A stretch of 64,000 bases of DNA from Vanilla planifolia (Eukaryota > Streptophyta > Magnoliopsida > Asparagales > Orchidaceae), in contig JAIUJO010000071.1 in assembly GCA_023846275.1 (NCBI GenBank), forward strand, positions 2,025,846-2,089,845, in the 5' to 3' direction. The notes beneath the pieces were generated by a model that was not told the origin of the DNA, ran no database searches, and saw only the letters and a program-made list of their open reading frames with translations. This document shows, in pieces, positions 54,121 to 64,000 of the stretch. The position numbers and the translations under genes are program-made. Numbering within the stretch: the first letter of the stretch is position 1; each line of letters starts with the position of its first letter.

Positions 54121-57100
54121 TTTGTCATCGTCTTATAAAATAGGCAAAAACACTAGAAAATAAAATATTTTAATATATGACAGCAAATACTAAGTTGTTT
54201 GGAGCTCATTGAGATGAGACAAGTGATGTTTGTCTTATCTCAATCAAACCTTCTTTGAAATTCTGATGAATTTCAAAGTAAGAATAAATAATAATAAATT
54301 ATTTTTAAAATATTAATTAAATAAAAATTCAATCTAAAATATGATAAAAAAATTAGAGCAATGTAATGTTGACATAAGATGGGATTTAATGTTACATAGT
54401 AGTATAGCCAGGTCAAAGCCAAAAATAGAAAGAATGGGACAAATCATTAGGGAGAATTTTATTCCAAGATGCTAAGGAGATAGATTGTAACATTCTCAAT
54501 AATTAAATTTTTCAAAAATAAAAGATGATTAAAAAATATTTCCAAAAACCTCGAAACTAATGTCATTTCCATTATTAAAATTAATATTTTAATTAGAATA
54601 AGCTATTCAAGTTGTGCCTATAAAAGCTTTTTTTATCTCAATCAGACTTTGTTTGGATTTAGTATAAATTAACAAAGAAAAAAAATAAAAATAATAATAA
54701 ATTATTACTTTAAAAGAATTAAATGTATATTAATATTGAAATGATACAAATTGTTGCAAAATAATGATATGAAATCAAATTGATGTAAACATCGTAGAAG
54801 AAAACACTTAGAGTTTCATGTAATAAAATAATCAAAGCAAAAACTTTGAAGAAATGTGAAAAATTATTCAAGAATGTTACTTTCTACGATACTAAGATTA
54901 TTGAGTGTAACATCCTTATTCTTTAAATCAAGTTCTAATCAAAGCATCTCATAAATCAAGCCAATAACATTAAAAGTTAAATATTTAAATATATAATAAT
55001 AAATATTTAATTATATAATGCACATTGAGATGAGTCCAATGATATTTTTTAATCTATAAAAAACTTAATTTGGTATTACTTAAAATTAACAAAAATAAAA
55101 TAAACATAAATGATAATTAAATATTATAATAATACTAAGTAAATATATGTTAAACCTAAAATGAGATAAATTGAGGCAATATAATATAATAAAAATAAAA
55201 GTGATGCAAAGGTCACATAAGAGGAGATTTATTGATATATAGTAATATAGCATATTGAATGTTAAAAAAAGTAAGTAAATTTTATTAAAAAGTGGCTTTA
55301 ATAAGGAAATCTATTTTAACATCAATGATCATCAAATCAAGTACGATTCAAAATGTCTCATAAAGTATAAACCTTCCTATAAAATAAGATATTTAAATAA
55401 TATAAAAAAAAATATTTTTTTGGAAAGAGCGCCTCATGGTAATGCAAGCAACATTTGTTTCATCTTGATGGATTCTTGCTTTGAATTACAGTGAAATTCT
55501 AAAATAAAAAATAACAAACATTAAAAAAATATGGTTTTAATTTTAAGTAAATATATATAAAAGATCATCTAAAGAAATTGAAAAAATTTAATACAACCAA
55601 ATAAAAAAATGTAAAGGCAACACTAGAGGAGGCTTATAGTGAATTGTAATGAAGGAAAATAAAAAAAATAATGTAATGTGATATATTGTGTGAAAGTTAC
55701 ATTCCATGTTATTTACCAGATTTAGTATAACATCCTATGTTAAAATTAAGTATGAACTAAAATACATCATAAAGATCACAAAACTACATTAAAATAAAAC
55801 ATTTAAGAATGTCAAAGTTAATATTTAATTGGATGAAGCAAATAGAGAAGACTCCAACGTTGATTATTTCATCTCGTTTGAACCTGGTTTGGAATTAGTA
55901 TTAAATGCTAATGTAACTACGCATAAAATATAAAAAAAAATTATTTTCATATTAGGTAAATATACATTTAATAAAAAATGAGATAAATTGAAGTAATATA
56001 AAAAATCAAATCAAAGTGATGTCACGGTCAAATAAGAGAAGATCTAGAGTTTCATATTTACATAAGCAAATCAGTGGAAAATATTTGAACAAATAGATAA
56101 AGTTTATAAAAAAGTTTGATATTTTGATAGAACAAAGATAAAATGTAACGTCCTCAATCATCAAATCAGGATCAATTCAAAATTTTGTATAAAAATCATA
56201 AAATAATAGAAAATAAAATATTTAAATATATAACAATGAATATTTAATTCGAAAAAGCTTGCCAAGAGGAGGCCAATCACCTCTATTTCACCTTGATCAA
56301 ATCTCATCTCAAAAAACTAAAAATAGTCAAGGAAAATAGAACTAAATAATAAGGAATTATTATTTTAATGTTAATAAAATATAAATTAATGCATAAATGA
56401 GATAAATTAAACAAAGATAATAAAACCAAATCAAAGAAATATAAGGTCACCCATAACGAGATCCATAGTTTCATAACAATACTTCCAAATCAAAGAAAAA
56501 AATTGAGGAAATGAAATGCATTATTCAAGAAAGTTGCATTCCTTGATTCTAAGGGAATCAAGTGTGACACCTTTAATCAACAATCAAAATATCTTATAAA
56601 ACATGACAAAACTAAGAATTTAAAATATTTATCAATGCACAAAATAATATAAAGTTTGATTGACCTCTCACATGGGTGAAATGATGTTTCGTTCTTCTTT
56701 ATCAAACCTTAATTGGGATTACATTGAATTCTCAAAATAAATAATAGATTATCATTTTATATTATGTAAAAAAAATTTAACTCTAAAGTATTAAAAAATA
56801 ATGCAATATAATATTTTCAAATAAAGGAAATGTAGAGTTCCTTTGACAGAAGAATAAGAATTTAATATTAATATAAACAAAAAAAATGATTTGGAAAAAA
56901 AGAAACATTATGTAAATGTATTGCAAGTTAATTAAAAAAATCAAGTACATTTTTTATTTACATAAGATAAGAAAGGAAATACTTCATTTAGTGTTCAAGA
57001 TTAAAAAAATTAAATATTAAAAATTATAGAAAGGAATTTTTAATTTTTATTGAAATAACAAATTAGTTTTATTTTGATCTTACCTCATTTAGAATTACAA

Positions 57101-60100
57101 AGAATACAAAAATAAATAAGAATTAATAATAACAAATTATTTTTTCAACATTTTTTGTAAATATTTAATAAAGCTTAGATGGGATAAATTAAAATTATAT
57201 ATTACAACAAAATGAAAGTGATGTAAAACACAAACAAGTGGAGAATAATAGAATCATATAAATATAACCAAATCATATTAAAAAGGTACATACATGAGAG
57301 AAATTGTATAAGAGAGTTACAGTCCAAGATACTAAGGAGATCGATTGCAACATCTTGAATCATCAAATATGATAAAAATTAAAATCTTTTATATGTCATA
57401 CCATAGACATAAAAAACATTCAAAATAAAGAAATGAATATTTAATTGAATAAAACTCTTCAAGAAGTCTAATAATGTTTGTTTTATGTCTAATGGACCAC
57501 ATTTGGAACTATTTTGAATTATAAAACATAATAAGCATAAAACAAATTAGCTATTAGTTTAATATAAAAATGAATATTTGTTTGAATAATGGTCAAAGAG
57601 AGGAGTCCAACAAATTTTCTTTATCTCCATTAGAAATAAATTTTGATAAATAATCTTAAATAAATATTATTTTGTTTTAGTTAATATATATTTAAACTTA
57701 ATAAGTAAATTAATGTAATATAATATATTCAAATTAAAGTGATGTGAACATTTAATTATAAGAGAATTAAAATTTTATAGCAATCTAACCAAGTAAGATA
57801 GTAAAATTTAAAGAAATGAGACAAATTGCATGGCAAAGTTTTATTTCAAGATACTAAGGAGATTATGTGTAACTTCTTAGATCATTAAATTCGATACAAA
57901 TTAAAGTATCTAACAAAGTAAGCAAAACCATACAAAATAGAAATTTAAGTTTAAAGAAATAAATTTTCATTGGATAGATCTTGTTGTGTTGATTACAATG
58001 TTCCATTCATTTCAACCTAACTAGAATAAACATTACTATGAATTATCCAAGTAAATAAGCATAAGTAATAACAAATTACTACTTCAAAATAAACTAAACA
58101 TTTATGAAAGCTAACATGAGATAGATTAAAGCAATGTAATATAACCAAGTCATTGCAATGTAAAGGTCACAAAAGAAGACTTTGGCTACATAGTAATATA
58201 ACCAAATCATTATAAAAAATTTTAAAAAATAAGAAATATTTCATAGCAAAGTTGTATTTCATAATACTAAAAACATTAAGTAAAACTTCCTTATTTATCA
58301 AAGGAGAAAAAATTAAAAATTCCACATAAAGATTGAAAAAATATTTAATAATAAAAATAATTTAAAAATAGAAACAAAAATTGAAATTCATAGAGCTCAT
58401 TGACTTTTTCTTCTCGTATAACCAAATTTGAATTTTCTACTTATTAATAATATAAATAAGTATAGATAATAATAAATTATTATTTTATTATTAGGAAAAT
58501 ATATATTTAACATTAAATAAAATATATTAAAGTTATATAATATAGCAAAATAAAAGTAATATAGAAGTCACATGAGTGGAGAATTAGAGTTATATTGTTA
58601 TATAACCAAATCAATGCCAAGTAATCAAAGAAAATGGGTATTAGTATGGTAAAGTTGTATTCCAATATACTAAAGATTCTAAAGAGATTGAATGAAATAC
58701 CCTCACTCATAAACTTAGGCACGAACTATATTGTCTCAAAAAATTGCAAAAATTCCAGAAAAATAATTGTTCAAAAATTTATAATGATATTTAATTGGAT
58801 GACACTCATCAAGGAGAGTCCAAGAAAATTATTTTGAGCTCGATCAAAAAATATTTGGAGTTACCATGAATTAAAAAATTAAATGATCATAAATAATAAT
58901 AAATTATTAATTATAATATTAAATAAATATATATTAAATGTAAATTTAGTTAAATTTGAGCTATATAATGTAATCTAATAAAAGTAATCAAAAAGTTGCA
59001 TAAGAGGAAATTTAGAATTACAAAATGCAATAAAGAAATCAAAGCAAAACATTTGAAGAAACAAATAACATTGAGCACAACATCCTCAATCACCAAATCA
59101 ACTACATGAAAAAAATACCTCGTAAAGAATGTCAAATACTAAAAATTAAAAATATTGTTTAAAACTAAAAAAAATTATTTAATTAGAGAGTGCTCATCAA
59201 AAGGAGGCCATTGATGCTTACTTTGTCTCCATCAATCTTGTTTAGAAATAATGCAAATTATGATTATAAATCAATATAAATAGTAATAAATTATAAATTT
59301 TATAATAAAAATTTTTATATTAAACATGAAATAAGATAAATTGTTTCAATGTTATATTAAAGTTCAAAGTAATGCAAATGTTACATTGTAGAAGAACTAA
59401 AGTTTCTTAGTAGTATAACCAAATCAAAATGAAAGATTTGAATAAATAAGATAAATTATTCGAAAATATCACGTTCAATGATACTAAGAAAGCAAAGTTT
59501 TGCATTCTCAAACATTAAATCAAGTATGAACTAAAAGGCCTCAAAGAATATCAAACCCATAAAAATAAAATATTTAAAAATATAAAATTTATTATTTTAT
59601 TACATAAAGCATGCAAGATGAGTCACATGACATTTGTTTTCTTTCATTGGAGCTCATTTAGAATTACTACAAATTATGAAATTTTAAATAAAACATTAAT
59701 CATATAGTATTGTTTTAGTATTAAACAGATATATATTATGGATTAAATAAGATAAAATGAAGTAAAGTATTACAACAAAATCAAAGCAATGTAAATGTCA
59801 CACTAAAGGAGATTTTGAGTTATTTAGTAATTTAACTAGGCCCAAGTAAAAAATGTGAAGAATTTGGATTAATTGTATGAGTAATTAAGTTGATCTAGTA
59901 TGTTGAGATAAAACATAATTATTTGGATGTAAAGGTCACATTATAGAGCATTTAGTGTTACATAATAATACAACCAAATCAAATAGAAAAAAGTTGAAGA
60001 AATGTGATAAGTTGTTTGGGAATGTTATCTTCTAAGGTGTTAAGGAGTTTGAGTGAAAAATTCTTAATCTTCAAATTAAGTACAAACAAAAATTTCTCAT

Positions 60101-63100
60101 AAAGAATGCCAAAATTTTAGAAAATATAATATTTAAAAATATAAAAGCACATTTAATTAGGATGAGCCTATCAAAGTGAGCGTGATGACCTTTTTTATTT
60201 TATGTTGGACACAGCTTAAAAGTATTGTGAATTGATAGCGTAAATAAACAAAAATAATAAAAATTATTATTTTAATATTAACTCTATAAATATTAAAGTT
60301 GAAATGAGGTAAATTCAAGCTAGATAATACAAATAAATCAAAGCGATGTAGTAGCCATATGAGAGGAGAATTAGACCTTCATAACAATCTCACCAAATCA
60401 AATGGAAGGAACTGAAAAAACAAGATGCATTATGTGGTTAGGTGGAATTTCAAAGTACTAAGGAGATAGTGTGTAACATCCTTTATTTCAAATAAAGTAC
60501 AAATACAAATGCTCCTTTAGGTAAGCCATAAAGCTAAAAATAAAAAGTTTAGAAACATTAAAAAATTAAATTTAATTAATTAGTGCTAATTTAGATTACT
60601 CAGTTGATATTTAATTTGTATCTATCAAATATAATTCTAAATTTCTACAAATCATTGAAGTAAATAAGGATAAATAATAATAATTACTTGTTACTATACC
60701 TAGTGAATTTATAAGAAAGCTAAAATGGTAATAGTTTAATTAACATACCATAACCAAATCAAAGTGATGAATCAATCATACTAGAGAAGAATTAGAGTTT
60801 TGTAGTAATAAATCTAAAAAAAAGAAAAAGGTTTTAAAAAATGAGAAAAATTGTATAGGAAAGCTATAGTGCAAGATGCTAAAAAGATAAAATCAAACAT
60901 TTCTAATAATCAAATAAGGTATTAATCAAAATTTCTTATAAAGTATACAAAAACAAAAAAAGGAAATATTTAAAATTATAATAGTAAGCATTTTGTGATG
61001 AGTCTAACGATATTTCTATAGTATCAATTAGACAGGAATTTGAATTTCTTTAATTAATAAAGGAAATAAGCATATGAAGTAAAATAAAATATTTTTTAAT
61101 ATTTAGTAAATATATAACAATGATAAAATAGGATAAATTGAGCAATATAATATAACCATATCGTAGTAAAATATTGGCTACGGAAGAAGAGAATTAGAGT
61201 TTCATAGTAATATAAGCAATTGAAGCCAAAATCATTTTAAGAAATAAGATATGACAAAGTTGTATTACAAGGCACTAAAAAATTGAGTACAACATCCTTG
61301 ATCGACAAATAAGTCACTCATTAAAATTACTAATAAAACAGGTCAATAGTAAAAAGATACAGCATTTCAAAATTTAAAATTCATTTCTTAGATGGATTAA
61401 ACTCATCAATATGACTATAACAATGTTTATTTAATCTCAATTAGACATAGTTTGGAATTACTACAAATTACCAAATTAATTACACATAAATAAAGTAAAA
61501 TTATTACTTTAATTTTAAAGAAGGATATATTAAATTCGAAATGAGATAAATTAAAGTAAGGCATTATCACAAAATTAAAGCATTGTTGGGGTCACTTAAT
61601 TTAAAAAACATTTAAGGAAATGACAAAAATAATGAGAGAACATTGCATTCTGTGATACCTTTGAGGTCAAGCATAACATTATCAATCATAAAATCTAGCA
61701 TGAATGTCAATTTCTAATAAAGCCTACTTAAACCTTAGAAAATCATGTATTTAAAAAAATGAATATTTTATTTGATATAGTTCATCAAGATAAGTCCAAT
61801 GATGTTTCATTAATCTTGATCAATCCTCATTTGGAATTATTTTGAATTACCAATGCAAATAAATGCAAAAATAATAAATTATTATTTTAACATTAATTAA
61901 ATAGATATCATACCTCAAATATGATGAATTAAAGTGTAAATTCACAAAATAAAACTAAGGTAGGATTCACATGAGAGGAGAGTTATTATTACATAGCAAT
62001 ATAACAAAATAAAATTAAAAAAGTTTTATAAATGCAATAAATTGTATGAGAAAGTTGCATTATAAGTTTTAAAGGGATTGAGTGGAACATCCTCAATCAA
62101 CAAATGAATTATAAGTTAAAAGCATCATAAAGCATTCAAAACCTTTGAATAAAGTATTTAAAATATATAAAAATGATTATTTAAATGGATACAACTCATC
62201 AAGATGAGTTCAACGATGATTATTTCATCTCAATTAGACACTGGTTGGAGTTATTATGAATTAAAAAATTAATTAAAAGTAAATAATAAAAATTTGTTAT
62301 TCATATGCTAAGGAAATATATGTTAAATCTAAAATTAGATAAATTGATGTAATATAATTAAATCAAATCATATTGTTCTTAAGGTTACATGAAAAAAGAT
62401 TTAAATTCACAAAGCTGTATAATCATATTAAGGACAACTAACATAGTTTGATTAAAGATATGTAAGAGTTACATGAGAGAAGATTTAGAGTTACATAGTA
62501 ATATGAGTTATTTGAATTAAAAAAGTTGAAAATAAATTACATAAGTCACTAAAGAGATTGAGCATAGTATCCTCAATAATCAATAAGGTATAAATTTAAG
62601 TGCCTAAGAAATAATGCCAAATAAATATGAAAATAAAATAATATAAAATTTATGGATGATTATTTAATTACATAGCTCATGTTGAGATGATTTTGAAAAT
62701 CTTTGTTTGATCTTTATTGAAGCTCCATGGAAATTAATACGATTTACCATAACAAATAAAGGTAAATAAGAAATTACTTTGATAAATATATGTTAAATTT
62801 GCAATAAGATAAATTTATTCAATTTAATATAATAAAAATAAATCAATGCAAAGGTCATTCAAGAGGTCATTTAGAGTTACTTTTTAATATATCAAAATAA
62901 AAGTAAAACATTTCAAGATGTGACATAAATTAAGTATAAATGTTCCATTCCAAGTTACATTGGAGATTTATTGTAATATTTCCAACCATCAATTACAAAA
63001 CAAATCATTATTTGTCATAATGTATAACAAAATCTTTCAAAAATAAAATAATTAAAAATATAGGAATGAACATTTAATTGGATAAATCTTATTGAGATCA

Positions 63101-64000
63101 GTCCAACAATGCTTGTATCATCATATATATTAGGCCTTCTTCGAAATTACTAAGAGTAAGTAAAGTAAATAAGCGTTCAAAATAGTAAATTTTTGTAACA
63201 TCAAGAAAAACTATATTAAAGCTAAAAAAGAATAATTAAAGCAATATAATGTAACCAAACCAAAGTGTTATAAATGTCATAGGTGAAGAGAACAATAGTT
63301 ATGTTGGAATAAAACCAATGAAAGCAAAATATTTTAACAATTGAGATAACTTCTAAAGGAAAGTAGCATTCTTAGTGAAAAAAAAAATTTGATGTAACAT
63401 TCTTGATCATCAAATAAGCAATGAATCAAAATATATTTAAAAGCATAAAAAATCCCAAAAAATTATTTAAAAAATAAAAAAAAAATTAATTTCATAAAGC
63501 TCATAGAAGAGACTCTAAAAACTTTAGTTTTATCTCAAATAGACCTCATTTAAAATATTTGGGAATTACCAAAACAAATAAGGAAGCATAACAAAAAAAT
63601 AATTTAATATTAAGCACTGATATAATAAGATGAAATGAGATCAACACAACAAATGCGATATTTCTAAATCAAAACAATGTAAATATAACATGAGGGAAGA
63701 TTTTTAGTTAAATAGTAAAATATCCAAATCAATGCAAAAAATTTTAAGGAATGTGATTAATTATACAAAATAGATGTAGTCGAAGGCAATAACAAGAAAG
63801 ATATGTATTTCTTCAATCATCAAATTAAGTATGAATAAAAAGACTCAAAAATTTTTTCAAAATCTTAAAAAATTAAATATTTAAAAATGTGGAATGAATA
63901 TTTCATTATAACACATTGAGAGGAGTCCTATGACATTTATCTTATTTATATTAGACAACATTAAGAATTACAACAAAAAATTAATAAATACGAAAAAGCA
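54121..64000 (+). repeat. Degenerate ~400-bp tandem satellite, forward block 3
   Basis: Forward units resume at 'tgtcatcgtcttataaaat' (module A) and continue to the window edge. A boxes lie near 54,490, 54,910, 55,320, 55,730, 56,150, 57,350, 57,868, 59,080, 60,475, 61,290, 62,085, 62,570 and 63,395. Module B is doubled around 57,440-57,620. Module D is doubled around 62,360-62,510. No insert longer than the local noise was noticed, and no gene is supported; the open frames at 58,513-59,135 are 61-69 codons, overlap each other on both strands, and carry no domain. Confidence 0.9.

Noticed and set aside
1-64000. CRISPR-like array, because of regular recurrence of short words
   Set aside because: The recurring words are diverged parts of a ~400-bp satellite unit, not identical short repeats with unique spacers, and the context is a plant nuclear genome.
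1-64000. Organellar (plastid or mitochondrial) DNA because of the low GC content
   Set aside because: No organelle genes, tRNAs or rRNAs are present, and a satellite array with an LTR insertion is typical of nuclear heterochromatin.

Overview
This 64-kb window looks like a heterochromatic, gene-free stretch of a land-plant nuclear genome. The evidence is extreme AT-richness, wall-to-wall degenerate tandem repeats, long AT microsatellites, and one large plant-type Ty3/Gypsy solo LTR. I find no convincing host protein-coding gene, tRNA, rRNA or CRISPR array. The open frames present are short, have no recognisable domains, and sit in repeat units where A/T-rich sequence leaves chance frames. The species cannot be named from the sequence; a seed plant is the best guess.

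Almost everything outside three insertions is one very old, highly diverged tandem repeat. Its unit is about 410-420 bp in full form and about 350-360 bp in a common short form. I divide it into five modules, in + order: A (an 'aggagatcaagtgtaacat' box followed by 'catcaaatca' and 'gtctcataaag'), B ('gagtccaatgacatttg' and 'tttggaattactatgaatt'), C (AT-rich, 'ttaagtaaatatatatt', then 'atgagataaattg'), D (starts 'ataaccaaatcaaag', contains 'ggtcacatgagaggag' and 'gatttagagttac') and E (a second 'ataaccaaatcaaag', a second 'atgagataaattg', then 'gttgcattccaagatact'). The modules recur in this order from end to end, about 140-155 times, with heavy substitution and indel decay.

Layout: forward array 1-38,680, interrupted by an unrelated ~0.6-kb insert at ~20,092-20,700; inverted array ~38,681-43,235, split by a solo LTR at 39,718-42,789; forward array ~43,236-49,408, interrupted by a second unrelated ~0.64-kb insert at ~47,870-48,507; inverted array ~49,409-54,120; forward array ~54,121-64,000. 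The forward blocks are A-rich and the inverted blocks T-rich on the given strand, so the orientation switches also show as base-skew flips.

The solo LTR is 3,072 bp, begins TGTTATACCC, ends GGGTGTAACA, and is flanked by a perfect 5-bp target duplication (AATTT). It is GC- and CpG-rich inside a CpG-poor array, so it is much younger than its host. Nothing here forms a pathway. The main interest is structural: an unhomogenised 'fossil' satellite with internal short repeats that explain its size variants, an internal segment that repeatedly gives birth to AT microsatellites, orientation switches, and two inserts of unknown origin.
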